From: Hydnum rufescens UP504
Lineage: Eukaryota > Basidiomycota > Agaricomycetes > Cantharellales > Hydnaceae
NCBI GenBank assembly: GCA_014904985.1
Contig: MU128918.1
Location: 186,001-250,000 of the forward strand
Direction: 5' to 3'
DNA: 64,000 nucleotides
Shown here piece after piece: positions 48,681 through 59,894 of this stretch. Numbering within the stretch: the first letter of the stretch is position 1; every line of letters starts with the position of its first letter. The translations under genes and the position numbers were made by a program. The notes beneath the pieces were generated by a model. It was not told the DNA's origin and did no database searches. It worked only from the letters and a program-made list of their open reading frames with translations.

Positions 48681-48921
48681 GTTATCGGTAGGAGGATGTG
48701 GTCAATCCCAGTCGTAGAGCGGCTGGAGCCTATATATGCTGAGCGGAACCAAATTGACGGCAGAGGCATTGTCACCTGCTCAGCGTACTCACACACCCAT
48801 GGTCCGGTATCAAAATACAAGCGATGAGTACCTACCCAATAGGATAATTGCAGCGGGGGTGCCCATTATAGTGACGGTAACGCCACACGAACAAATAACA
48901 TACAGCTCGTACGCATACAAC

Positions 48922-49900
48922 TCACGTCTTGAATATGACAATCAGGATCAGGAGGACCACAATCAGGATTGCTATCGTCACCGCTGAACCTGCGACAAAT
49001 ATCAAGTCAGCCCGAAAGGAAATCATGCGTGATACGCCTAATGGGACCACGTACAATTCTCTCGCGCCCCTCGTCCAACCGTCTCTAGTCGCCGTCGTGC
49101 ACCACCCAGGCTTCCTGCGGTTCGATCAAGCCCCACTTCCAAATCTTCCAGCAATCCCGTGTGCACATCGAGCTCTGAACCAATATTTTCGGATATCTCA
49201 CGTTGTCGTCGTATAGAATGTGATAGTGTGTCTAGATGCGTGTCCTGTTCTACTCTCGTAAAATTCGTCAGCACAGAACGTCATATTTCAATGCGAGAAG
49301 AAAGAAATATTGAGAAGAGTAAAACGCTGACGGACCATCCATCATTTGCCTCTGAACGACCATCTCCTCCTCAGGCTCGAATGTTGGAGATGGTGGCGCT
49401 GGCATGGACTGTCCATATACGGCACATCTACGCCCTTCCCTTTCGAAGCCGTTGTCGGTGATTCTGGCCGTCGCACAGGAGGCAAACTATAGCGTGAAAA
49501 AAAGCGACAGTCAGCATTTCATTCCACCCCCCATTACTCAAGTGGGCAGTCTGCAAGCGCCCATGGATCATTGTTTTGGCACTCACTCTTCAATACCCTT
49601 CCCGTCGTCCCCCAACATACGCTTCGCCCGATCCCACTGATTCCGCAATGCACTCGCACTCGTCTGCATCGCTGCCATCTCCCCTCTACTACCGCTACCA
49701 CTGCTACCACCCTCACCACGCTGAGCTTCTGCCAGCTGTCGCTCTAAATTTAAAATTCCATCGCGGAGAACCTCGAGGTTGCGTGCGATAGCTGTGAGCT
49801 GTGATGCGGGGGGCGTCTTCCCCAGGGACTGAAGGCGCTGGCGCTCGAGGACCTGTGCAAGAGTCCGAGAGGAGATAGAAGACAAACGCCCCGCAGACAT
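48922..49900 (-). CDS. SYN8: Qc-type SNARE, syntaxin-8-like (Syn8)
   Basis: Endosomal/vacuolar fusion SNARE. Start ATG 49900 (MSAGRLSSISSRTLAQVLER, then QRLQSL), which fits fungal Syn8. An N-terminal helical region (LTAIARNLEVLRDGILNLER) and RNQWDRAKRMLGDDGKGIEE end exon 1. The SNARE motif is DTHLDTLSHSIRRQREISEN then IGSELDVHTGLLEDLEVGLD near 49170-49260. The tail anchor is AVTIAILIVVLLILIVIFKT, with the stop directly after it (48922-48924), so almost no lumenal tail remains. At the central layer, where Qc-SNAREs usually have Gln, this reading has His (DVHTG); alignment by eye only. Confidence 0.85.
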
Positions 49901-50655
49901 TAATGAAGAGGAGTTCAGGGAATGAAAGGTTTCTCCAACTCCAAGCAACAGCACCAAAATAGTACTAGCGCACTGACTGACAGTGATAACGAGAGTCGGC
50001 TATCCAACTTGCGTCACGTGATGGCATATCTCTCAGGACAATGATTTTCAAAGTCTATCCCTTTCACCTGCTAACTCAACCTGCAGTTAGTTGCGTCCCT
50101 CTGGACTGCTCTCGCTCGTCCCCATGCAGAGGACCGCTGCACATTCCGTCTCTCGTCCGTAATCCCTACTGCAAAGCCTAATAGGCCTGGGCCAAGAATC
50201 CTACCAGCCACTCTGGCGTCCACGAACTATTTCATGCCGGACGTGGATTACTCCCATTCATATCCTCAAGCCGACAGATTACTCGCCGGGCTGCTATATT
50301 GAATTCATTCCCCATGACTCTCACGCGGCCATTAGAATGGCGTCAATTACTTGTAGGCTTCCCAACCCCAACCCGATCCACCACGCCACGAACAACCAAT
50401 ATTGTCGTGGTGCTGACGTTTCACACTAATATTGTCTAGCTTTTTCACTTTGGTTTCCCAATAAATTGGAAGCGGGTGCACGATATAACAGTTCGGCGCG
50501 TCGTCTTCGAATTGTAACTTCAAATACTCTAATGCTTGATCAGTGTTCCACAATGGCTATCGTTTAATTGATGCGTCTTGATTCGATTGATACTCCGCAA
50601 GTGGAATGAATCATGCGGCTCCGTACACAAAGAAAGAGACGATAGGTACTGCCAG
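49901..50655. other. Intergenic between SYN8 and eIF3L, nothing firm
   Basis: A 68-codon minus frame (50347-50553) has no recognised domain. No RNA gene or repeat seen. Confidence 0.4.
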
Positions 50656-53156
50656 CTAAGCCTTCGCCCAAGTCACTTTCGCAACTTTTGGCGCCGCGGC
50701 GATGGGGGTCGTCGGGGCCTCTGCTACAGTCGGTGACGCCGCCTTAGGGATAGGCAAAGGACTGTTCCTCAGATTATCGAATATCCTCTGCGCGTACTCC
50801 GTGTTCCTGATGAATAGGCTTCCATAGCGTCGTCCGATAGTGGATTCGACAATATGCACCATATTCTGAACCAGACAATTGGAACACACAATGGCCAGTA
50901 AGCTATCAATTGCAATCAACGCGCCAGGGCGCAGGGAGAATCATAGACATACCCCATCGATGGCAAAGTCAAGATCGCTCGTCGAAATAGTTTCCCCATC
51001 CAATAGCCGCCCACCGTCGATCCCAGCACGGCTTATACTCCTGCTCGCCTGCTTGAGCATCATCATCTGCTGCACGAGTTCCTCCTCATCTTCGTCCAGG
51101 AAATTTGCGAGCTTCTGCGCGTCCAGCGAGCTGTACAGTTTGAGGAAACTGCGCAGGGTCGGCACGGCAGCCTGTGAGCGCACGTCGGCAAGGAAGAGCG
51201 CAAGGTGGCGCTGGGGTGGGTCCACGGGGGGATCTTGGATGTACAGTGCGAGGAGGTCGGGATCTTCGTATGGCGGGGGCGAGGAAGAAATGAATTTTGG
51301 ACATGCATATATGAAGAGCTCTTCGAATGCAGCTAGCCCCTCCTCCCTGAGCAGATATGCAAGCGTTCAATACATGGTTTTGGCATGGGAAATGATGGAG
51401 TGGAGTGAACGACGACTGACCCACGTTGCATCTTGGCGTATTGATCTCCATAACGGTCCTTCAAGCCAATCATGGTGTTCTCGTCGAGTCGTGTGGGGGA
51501 TAATGCGATGCCAATAGCGAGTAAGGCATACATCCGATCTGCGGTCTTGTTAATCTGATGTAGCAGCGAGATAAATTCCGATGATAGTAGACATGGCAGA
51601 TATTATTATCTGCACGAACCTGATCATATTGGTAACTCCGGGTGTGGTATGGCCGCATGCGGGAGACAAAGTTCAAGACGTTGACCAGCGTTCTGTTCGC
51701 GTCGGGGTACCGGCGCAAAGCGAGGTAACAAAATGCGACGTAGTAGTAGGTGGCAACATGGCACGCTGTGACTCGCGTAAAGAACGCCTGGCGAAATGAC
51801 ATGGGTGAGTTTGATTGCCCATCTGGAAAAGAGGAAGAAAACGCCGTGCCTTTTGGTTCAATTCGATGTTATCCATCACCTTCAACGCCAGAGTGTAATC
51901 TCCGAGTAGCGTGTGTACTCGTAGAAGACCAATGAGACTGAAGTATCCCAGCGTACGATACAGTGGCCGTGAGCCAAACTCTCCGACAATCTCACTAGCA
52001 TTGACACAAGTAATTAAGTCAGCCATACTTCGATCCATGATCGACGTACATACGCTATAGCTTCGGGAGACTCTCCACGACGAGCAGCGGCAAGGCTCTC
52101 ATTAATTTTTGACTTCTGAATGAGGGAGTACAGCACATTCAACACGCTGTAGGTGCTCCATATCTGCAAAAGATCAAGGAATGAGAAACGCAGCTGTACC
52201 ACAACATCTACCCGAGACAGGGCCTACCTGTGCGCCGTCCGCCAACATATTGAGCTCTTCTTCAGTCTTGGATTTCACCTTCGACCGCCAGATGCAGAAA
52301 CTCTGATATTGGTAAATAAATTCGTCGATGATATCCCACAACCATTGTTCAGGAAGATCTAGAGGTACTGGTCCTTCCGAGTCTAGCAATAAGGAATGCT
52401 GTCAGTGCTATGGCTACACGATACCTTGAAAGGAAGGGGCTAACTGAGGATGTAGTTGAACAACTCGCAGCTATTCTCATATGAGTGAAACCGATCATCG
52501 ACATCTGGAGATAATCGCGAATACACATGGCTGTGAAAAGGCATTTAGGATCTGCTGGCCAGTGTAGGGCATCGAAACCGAGCTCACCGATAGTACAGCT
52601 CGCGATACAAGGTCAAAAAGACTTGATCTGTATGGACGCATAGGTTCAAATTAAATGCTGTTCAATACCCAGAATTTAAAACAATGACCATCATTAACAA
52701 GAGGTGCGATGAGCTCCGCATCCGGCCATTCGGTCTTGGCATAATATTTTTCAGTGAGTTTGTTCCAGCCACTCTCGTATGCAGCGTTGATTTCCGGAAC
52801 GTTGTTGTCTAAAATGGATTGGTAGAAGTGCAAGATGAACTAGACAGAAAACCCATAGTAGTGCCCATCTCATTCGGACAGAGAGGGCAACGAACTCGCT
52901 TAACTACGTCGGGGATCTGTGCAAAGGCTGCTTGCTGAGCCATTTGCTGCTGCATGACCACTAGTGTCGCTTCATCAATCATGGGGGGCTGGGCTAAATA
53001 TTACAACTATCTTTGAGTACCACGAAGGATTGCTATCATCCCAATGACCATACCTTCATCATATACCGGCCCATATGCAGCAATAGAGATGTCGAGATCG
53101 CCTTCATCTTCTTCCAGTTCTTGTTCATAGTAGTTCGTACGATATTCTGTCGCCAT
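50656..53156 (-). CDS. Translation initiation factor eIF3 subunit L
   Basis: PCI-domain subunit of the eIF3 complex. Start ATG at 53154-53156 ([20 protein letters not shown]). Exons give [100 protein letters not shown] and [18 protein letters not shown]. Then come [60 protein letters not shown] (PCI region) and the C-terminal [20 protein letters not shown], ending KVTWAKA. About a dozen introns. I see no frame break. The Tc1-type element starts 195 bp upstream of the start codon. Confidence 0.93.
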
Positions 53157-53350
53157 TGCGGTACGAGATTTTTTTAGTTCGGCAACCTCCGACGTCAGGG
53201 TGCTGCACAGATTTGGTTCTCCAATGCTACTTTGAACCTATGTCTCGGTCGCCAGTCGTTCCCCTGGCGTCGGTCCTTCTCCAGGGCTTATTTCTCCTCT
53301 ACAATGTACTTTGGACTTGATCTCGACAATCTGAACTGCGAACTCCCTTA

Positions 53351-53425
53351 CAGCACTTTGCACTGGAGTGTGCGATTGGTTTTTTTTTCTTGAGTGTGTC
53401 CTAGATTCAGGGCCACCCGATTCAG
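53351..53425 (+). repeat. Left terminal inverted repeat, 75 bp
   Basis: Pairs with 58357-58431 over 75 positions with three mismatches, including an identical T9/A9 tract. The good match suggests fairly recent insertion. Confidence 0.92.
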
Positions 53426-54084
53426 CTCTAGTATTGATCTGCTGATTGCCGGGCCTCAATACATTTTGTATATACCCATTGGTGCGCTCTGCCCTACAGC
53501 AACCACTCATCCCTCTTGTCCACTCTCCATGACATGCCCAAAGCATTGTCTGACAACTTGAAGGCCCATATCCCCATCCTTCACACTGGAGGGCTTCAAC
53601 CAATGCAGATTGCTGAGAAGCTGGGTGTCTCACTCTCAATTGTCCACCTCACCCTTCGGCTTCAGAGCAAGTATGGTGTTCCTTACCATCCGAGTCATGT
53701 CCGACTGGGGCGGAAGTGCATTCTCAGTGCCAGTTCTGTTGAATTTATTGACAAGCTGCTAGTTGCTGATAACACATTATACCTTGATGAAATTCAGGAG
53801 CAGCTTTTCTCAGTCCGTGGTGTCAAAGTATCCATTTCTACAGTCAAGTGTACCCTCAATCAGATGTGCTTTTCTTGCAAACAAGTTTCCAAGGAAGCTA
53901 GGGAACGAAATGAGCTCCTCCGGGCGGCTTTTGTAAACCAAGCAGCTGAGCTCATTCCAAACCCTGATATGCTGCTGTGTGTGGATGAGTCCTCCAAGGA
54001 TGATCATACAGTGGCTCGGCGATGGGGATATTCATGTGTTGGTACACGATGTATTGTCCATGAACCCTTTGTGTGCGGTAAGTG

Positions 54085-54283
54085 TGTTGTTGTAGGTGGT
54101 TATCGGCTACAGCGTATTAGTGTCACGTGCCCGTTTGTGGGCAGCCTTTACCCCTCGCCGCTCTTCTGGCCTGCTCTAGGGCCAACCCCTTTTATTATAT
54201 ATAGCGTAGGTACTACAGTTAGTTTCTCACTGGTTGTACCTCCGCATCCTTGATCTATTGCACGAGGTTCTTTTATCACACCA
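54085..54283 (+). repeat. 5' LTR
   Basis: Begins TGTTGTTGTAGG and ends TTTTATCACACCA. Contains a TATATATAG box near 54197 as likely promoter. Nearly identical to the 3' LTR (a handful of differences), so the insertion is young. Confidence 0.9.
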
Positions 54284-54315
54284 CAAACCAGTGAACCTCC
54301 GTGCGACTACTCAGG

Positions 54316-55106
54316 ATGTCTCAACCCAGCAACATTAATGCGCTTCTTGCAACAATGCGGAAACTGTCAGGATCCGAGAACTATTTTGATTGGGTCTTCC
54401 AAATGCATCTCATCCTCACTCGTGTGGGAGTTTGGGGGTGGTGAACAGTTCAGTAGCCCAGCCCGAGATTACAAATGTGGAACAGCTCATGGACTGGAAT
54501 GCGAAGTCCGCAGACGGCTATACTGCGATCGGACTGGCATTAATGCCCGATCAGGCAATTCACATATGTGACTGTGTGGACGCTCCCTCGGCTTGGAAAG
54601 CATTGGAGCGTGTTTACCTAAGGAACTCTGCGGCGAACCGGATTTCACTCAAGCGTCGTTTATACGGTACCAGACACAACCCGAAGGACTCGATCCACTT
54701 ATACATTAACAACATTACGACTCTTGCTTCTCAATTGCGCGCAATGGGCATGACTATGGGAGAAGAAGACATCACGGACGTTCTCATATTCAATCTACCG
54801 ACTTCCTACGACCCCGTTGCAACTGCCCTTATGACCTGGCATGGCCGACTTACGGTACCTGACGTCTCGGCGGCTCTCATTGAATATGAATCACGTAACA
54901 AATCTGACAACAGCACCGATGTCAGCGACTCTGCTCATACCGCCAGATCCAGTACCCACCCAAAAGGAAAAACCGCGAAGGATTTGAGTGACATGACTTG
55001 CCACCACTGTCAGAAAACAGGCCACTATGCACGCGACTGCACTGCCGCTGCGCCCGTCCAATCCGAAGAAGCGAAATCTGCGAGTTACGAGACCACTGCA
55101 TGGTGA
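54316..55106 (+). CDS. Copia gag (UBN2-type) with CCHC zinc knuckle
   Basis: Structural protein of the nested element. Start ATG 54316 (MSQPSNINALLATMRKLSGS), then NYFDWVFQMHLILTRVGVWG. After a frame break in a G5 run near 54437 it continues VVNSSVAQPEITNVEQLMDW. Core motifs are APSAWKALERVYLRNSAANR, LKRRLYGTRHNPKDSIHLYI and GEEDITDVLIFNLPTSYDPV, with the knuckle CHHCQKTGHYARDC near 55000. It stops at 55104-55106 without pol. Confidence 0.85.
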
Positions 55107-55440
55107 AATGCACATGGCACATGGTTATTTTTGGTGGGATGGAGGCGGTAATCAAGTGAGGGGGTTTGCGACTGGTCAAGTGGGCCCGGCTCGCTGTTTC
55201 AGGGTTCGCGCGAGGGGATTTGGGATATCCGGCTCACGGTCTTCGACACTGCCATGAAATCTACCATTTTTTGAGGAGCTCGCATGAGGGGGTATTGGGA
55301 TGCCCGGCTCATGGCACTCATTTCTGTTTTTTTCTTTTGATTCTTGCTTCAGTGGAAGCATACATGGACTGCCCCATTAATTTTTTCTTGTTTTGTCTCA
55401 TATTTTTCACAGGTGCCATAGCTTTCACCGTCAAGGGGAG
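55107..55440. other. Non-coding tail of the nested LTR element
   Basis: No pol sequence is visible. A motif of the form GGGAT(AT/GC)(T/C)CCGGCTCA(C/T)GG occurs at least twice (about 55219 and 55297), each followed by CACT-like sequence. Confidence 0.5.
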
Positions 55441-55640
55441 TGTTGTTGTAGGCAGTTATCGGCTACGGCGTATTAGTGTCACGTGCCCGTTTGTGGGCGG
55501 CCTTTACCCCTCGCCGCTCTTCTGGCCCGCTCTAGGGCCAACCCCTTTTATTATATATAGCATAGGTACTACAGTTAGTTTCTCACTGGTTTGTACCTCC
55601 GCATCCTTGATCTATTGCACGAGGTTCTTTTATCACACCA
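55441..55640 (+). repeat. 3' LTR
   Basis: Begins TGTTGTTGTAGG and ends TTTTATCACACCA, one base longer than the 5' copy (extra T in GGTTTGTACC). Confidence 0.9.
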
Positions 55641-56235
55641 AAGCGATTCTCAATCCTTCCAGTCCTTAGTATGGATGGCTACCTCTCGTATGATATCTTT
55701 GAAGGTTCAGTTACGGGGCAAGCATTTGAGAAATTCCTATGAGAACATGTGGTATGTCAAATAACGATTCATGTCTGGCTGTGGCCATCCTAACAGTTTG
55801 GACCAGCTGCCATTGATGTGTCCCTACCCAGGGCCACGGAGTGTTCTTCTCCTCGATAACTGCTCAATCCACCACGGTCTTTCTGTCAAGACAATTATTG
55901 AGGAAGAAGCAGGTAAAATTTGTCACTTATGCTCCGCTCAACTGTCACTCATTAGGATCTGGTTCTCACAGGGGGCAGGCTCCTATTTCTGCCACCATAT
56001 TCCCCTGATTTCAATCCAATTGAAGAGTCCTTCTCTTGTGTCAAGGCATGGCTCTGCCATCACTACAATGAAGAAGTTGATAGGCTCAGTCCGATTAGCT
56101 TCATACAATGTGCATGTGACACCATAACAGCGGAAAAGGCTCATGGGTGGTTTAGGGATTCGGGGTACACCATGTGATGTAGTTACAAGGAAATTCTACC
56201 TATGCTGCCGTGAACACAAAGAGTCCAATAGTAGC

Positions 56236-58275
56236 CTAAAAACTGATAGGATTGAACCTTCCTGGCTCCATTCTGGTCCAAGAACCATCGGGGTTCTGCA
56301 TCCTATCAATACACCCTTCCTTGCCTGCCTGCTCTTGAAGATTCATCAAATAGTCAGTATTTTGTTGCATAGAATGGGCTGTCCCACCCTCCCCATCACC
56401 CCATGTCTGATTTTCCTGATCATACTGATACCATAGAGTATAACCACCACCTTCAGGATATATGCGCTCACACCGTCTCCAGCCATCATCGGCAGGCTCC
56501 GGGAGGGGGTGCTTTTGGCCCACAGAGAATTCGATACTGCTATCGCCACGAGTCTGAAGGTTTGATGGTGAAGGTGGCAAAGGATTGGGGATGGGTAAAG
56601 AGGTGGAAAAGATGGGATCGACACGGGTGGATATGGGAGGACTGGTGATGGACATGTTTGTACTTCCCGTTCCAGTATTCACAATCATAATAGGATTGGA
56701 ATTCATAGAACTGGTTGTATTTGTATTTGCCACAGGTGATGGCAATGAACAAATGGATGAGGGAAAGGTTCGAATGGGTGGGTCATGAGCAAGCCACGCA
56801 GGGAGATTGGCATCTGAGTCCCGGCGATGACGATTCAGCCTCAAGGCTTTAGAAAGCCGCAGCCTGTGCTTCCAGTACCCAGCACAAGCCTTACGGAAGC
56901 AAGGGACAGCGGATACCTTGAGAAATGGTATACATTCACACAGATCCTTGTTTGAGAGGTCGGGGACCGTATCATCTGGATACAGCTCCTGCTCAATCAT
57001 GGTATCACGAAATGATGAATAATTCCCCTGATTGTTCTCACAACACCAGGCAATAAACAGGTCAATATCTTCGACATTTCCAGCTGCGGTCCTCACACCT
57101 GGGGACGAGAGGTGCTCAGAGGCATTCAGATTGTGTCGGACTGGCGGCTGGGTATCAGGTTGCTTCAGTGTTACGGGAGGCATTGGGAGAGCCATAGTCA
57201 TATGAGGGGTATCATGTTTTATAACAGCCGTTAGAAGCTCCAGAAACTGCGATGTTGCAATACCGCCACTGGCACTTTCTGCTCGTTCCGACTGAGTATT
57301 CCGGTGACGGTGGGAAGCAAGATCGAAATATTTCACATTCGGTGGATTTTCGACCGATGCTGTATCTTCGTACTGATGCATATTGATTATATGGGGGGTG
57401 CCATGATCAAACTAATCACTCACTATTGCTCTGGCCCATATACCAAATGCTGCGACATTGAGTCGGATGCAGTAGTCGTCCATATGGCGCCTATAGCACC
57501 AATCACCGAGGTGAAGTGAGCATTTCCATTGGGCTTTCAGCGCAACAGTGTGTTTTGCCTGGGTGGCTTCGAGTGGGGTTAAATCCTGTACATTCGGAGC
57601 CTCAATACCGAGTAAGTGCTGGCTGCAGCTTTGTAGTTGAGTAACGAAAATCTTACCCACGAGGCCATAGCATACCCAGCTCCACCACTGTCGATGGCTG
57701 GGGGATTCGTATCCACATTGATATCAGACTATGGTTACCCATTGAGTCAGATGAAAGCAATGAGGGCTTTATCTGAGACTCACTGATACACGAAACACCA
57801 CTAGGTCGGTGTCTTTGACTTCAATGCATACAATTGTTGCGCAGTGACTCTCAATCCCTTGTTTCATACTGTTATATTCCTCTTCAGTTTCGACGGACAT
57901 TCCTAATCTCTCCCTTGAAAACCATGCCAATTAGTACCGACAAGTCCAATGCATATTTTGGAAAACTCACGCCCTGCCATCAACCCGCCATTTGAACATC
58001 ACATTTGAACCTCGTATGGCCTTGTACGGCCCATCAAAGTGTGGCCCCAAAGCACGGAGCCCGCATTTCCAGAATTCATAGAGGGATGAGTCCAAGCTCT
58101 CAAAGTCAAAGTCAAAAGCTTTCTGAAGACTTTCCTTGGTGATTTTTGGAGCCGGGGCTTTTCTCCCCGGAGCAGAGGGCTGGACTTGGATAACCTTAGT
58201 TTCCTGAAGATGTATAATCACCGTGACAAGGAAAGGTTCCTTGTCCGCTGAACTTTGAGACCGTTCTTGCGACAT
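56236..58275 (-). CDS. Unknown gene carried inside the Tc1-type element
   Basis: Multi-exon minus-strand gene wholly within the TIRs. It starts near 58275 (MSQERSQSSADKEPFLVTVI) and ends at 56236 (RMEPGRFNPISF). The first exon has FDFDFESLDSSLYEFWKCGL and NVMFKWRVDG. Later exons include ESHCATIVCIEVKDTDLVVF, GYAMASWVGKIFVTQ and CSLHLGDWCYRRHMDDYCIR. The last exon (56236-57381, 381 codons) has a helical segment DIDLFIAWCCENNQGNYSSF, LSNKDLCECIPFLKVSAVPC and a W-rich tail (DGWRRCERIYPEGGGYTLWY). The helical segment resembles SAM-like folds (weak). No nuclease or DNA-binding signature is recognised. It is convergent to the transposase and has an intact last exon, unlike the transposase. Confidence 0.65.
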
Positions 58276-58356
58276 GTAGGCAGGAATCAGGACAGAAAAT
58301 TGCACACGGCGGAAAACTGTCAGTACCCGCAGTTGTCGGACAGCTAATTCAAATTT

Positions 58357-58431
58357 CTGAATCGGGTGGCTCTGAATCTAGGACATGCTCAAGAAAAAAA
58401 AACCAATCGCACACTCCAGTGCAAAGTGCTG
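58357..58431 (-). repeat. Right terminal inverted repeat, 75 bp
   Basis: Inverse of the left repeat; differences are two adjacent bases (GTG versus GCA context) and one G/A further in. Confidence 0.92.
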
Positions 58432-58885
58432 TAATACTTGAATATGCCGAGTACTCGACAAGGGAATGTGGCCTACGAAAGTTTTCAGATCCCACGATCC
58501 ACTTGCGACTATGCTTGCAGCAATTGAGTCTCAAAATCATGATTATAAGCAACGAATAGGTGTCGAGGACCTCAGGTTTCGGCTGGTCCCACAGACTCCC
58601 ACTCGCCTCATTGGATTTAGGGCATTTGACAGCAGGCCGGGTTGTCTTCGTCGGTGAGACCTCAATCAAGGACGCTTCTTTTTAGGAGTGTCTGTCATTG
58701 ACCTGTCCCAAGGTATTATGGGACTGCGTGTTTTGCAGGCATACTGCGTCGTCCTACCTTAGGTTTCCTCATCATCATGGGCGAGAAGTCGAGTGACTTC
58801 ATCATGCTGTTCGCCAATTCCGTTAACCCTGGCCACATACGTCTACAACAAGTGAAACATATGCACCGCAAGATACAGTGTGCCT
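58432..58885. other. Right flank of the transposon, no gene called
   Basis: A 106-codon minus frame (58349-58669, MIEVSPTKTTRPAVKCPKSN) runs into the TIR and has no recognised domain; it may be a remnant of a disrupted neighbour or chance. Confidence 0.35.
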
Positions 58886-59803
58886 CTATACAGATGGCAA
58901 AAATGAGAGCCCAAATAATTTCCAAATGACCTTTCCGACGGCATTCACCCCATCGTGCTCCAAAACAGCGCGACGCCTAGCCTCCTGGGCCGTTGGTGCA
59001 TCGAGGATCCCCGAGGCTTCGCGCGCGTCTACCACTTTCTGTACAATATCGGTGGTAAACTCGGGATGTCCTTGCAGACAAAGTATGTGTATGTCAGAGA
59101 ATGAGGCCACCTCCGCCGCCGATCCATACGGGAGGACCATCCCTTGGACTAGGCATTTATCTGTAGAGCCGAGAAGGTGGAACCTTGGGGGAAGCGAGGG
59201 AACGTGGTCCCGGTGCACTTGGTGGATACGCTGCAAGAACATTATTACAAGGAAGCTCGCTGTAAACACAGAATAATCAATTGCTGACCAGTTTATCTTG
59301 ACCAAATATCAGTTTTCCTGCTGTGGTGAGGTCAACTTCATACACGCCTAATTCCCACCCTTTCTTGTTCGGTACGCACTCGCCACCGAATGCGCGAGCG
59401 ACGAGTTGGAGTCCGAAGCATATCCCAATAATCTTTACTTGGGGATGTGATGTTGCGGTCCTGGAGAGGAACTGTAGTACTGGAGGAATCCATTCCAATG
59501 GAGCATACGCCGAGGCAGCTTAATATACAGTCGTCCATGAGAACGAATGCCTCATAGCGGATATTTGCACTAACCGCTCCCTGAGATCAGTATGCCATGA
59601 TACTGGGAGAGTGCTTCTTCTGATGGGTAATGGCCTTTGACTACATCATAACCATCTAGGGTCCATTCGGGGTGAGGAGCCACAGCCTGATTAAGAGACT
59701 CTTCGAGCAGGCGGCGATATATTTCCACATAAGTCCCATGCACAGAGCGGACTGATGGAATGGGAGTGTCGCAGAGTAGCAAAGCGAGTCGAATGGCACC
59801 CAT
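58886..59803 (-). CDS. Class I glutamine amidotransferase-like protein
   Basis: Cytosolic GATase1-fold protein resembling GMP-synthase glutaminase domains and fungal stand-alone homologues. Start ATG 59803 (MGAIRLALLLCDTPIPSVRS). YHGILISGSG joins over an intron (about 59500-59575) to APLEWIPPVLQFLSR. The nucleophile elbow is KIIGICFGLQLVARAFGGEC (Cys) near 59420, followed by GWELGVYEVDLTTAG. The catalytic His-Glu block is HILCLQGHPEFTTDIVQK near 59080. A third-exon segment HQVHRDHVPSLPPRFHLLGS is also typical. The glutaminase triad looks complete. No synthetase domain is attached, so the acceptor reaction is unknown. Confidence 0.88.
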
Positions 59804-59894
59804 GCCAAAATGTTACGTAAAGCAACGAGTTTGGATCGGAAATCTGCTTCCGTTACACAATTTTGCGGGCAAGGAACGCGTCTGAACTCGACGC

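Larger units (their letters stand above)
54085..55640 (+). mobile_element. Gag-only Copia-type LTR retrotransposon nested in the transposase
   Basis: 1,556 bp with LTRs of 199 and 200 bp, a 5-bp target duplication (AAGTG at 54080-54084, AAGCG at 55641-55645, one change), gag but no protease, integrase or RT. A purine-rich AAGGGGAG directly precedes the 3' LTR (about 55433-55440) and fits a polypurine tract. It depends on another element for movement. Confidence 0.9.
53534..56177 (+). pseudogene. Tc1/mariner transposase, split by LTR insertion
   Basis: Part 1 (53534-54084) has the HTH region (GGLQPMQIAEKLGVSLSIVH), the DExQ-like segment NTLYLDEIQEQLF and the first catalytic Asp in MLLCVDESSKDD. 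Part 2 (55641-56177) resumes with KRFSILPVLSMDGYLSYDIF, the second Asp in SVLLLDNCSIHHG and the acidic third motif PPYSPDFNPIEESFSCVK (DDE_3 type). Two introns (about 55754-55795 and 55910-55974) interrupt part 2. FVCGK and RFSIL join exactly if the LTR element is removed. An in-frame TGA replaces a likely CGA Arg codon at FEKFL*EHV (near 55739). So it is inactive by two independent lesions. Confidence 0.88.
53351..58431. mobile_element. Tc1/mariner-type DNA transposon, 5.08 kb, with TA duplication
   Basis: Left end CAGCACTTTGCACTGGAGTG at 53351 and its inverse at 58412-58431, each flanked by TA (53349-53350, 58432-58433). It contains a DDE transposase (plus), a second multi-exon gene of unknown function (minus) and a nested Copia LTR element at 54085-55640. 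Without the nested element and its 5-bp duplication it would be about 3.5 kb. The transposase is dead (insertion plus a nonsense codon), so any movement would need help in trans. Confidence 0.9.
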
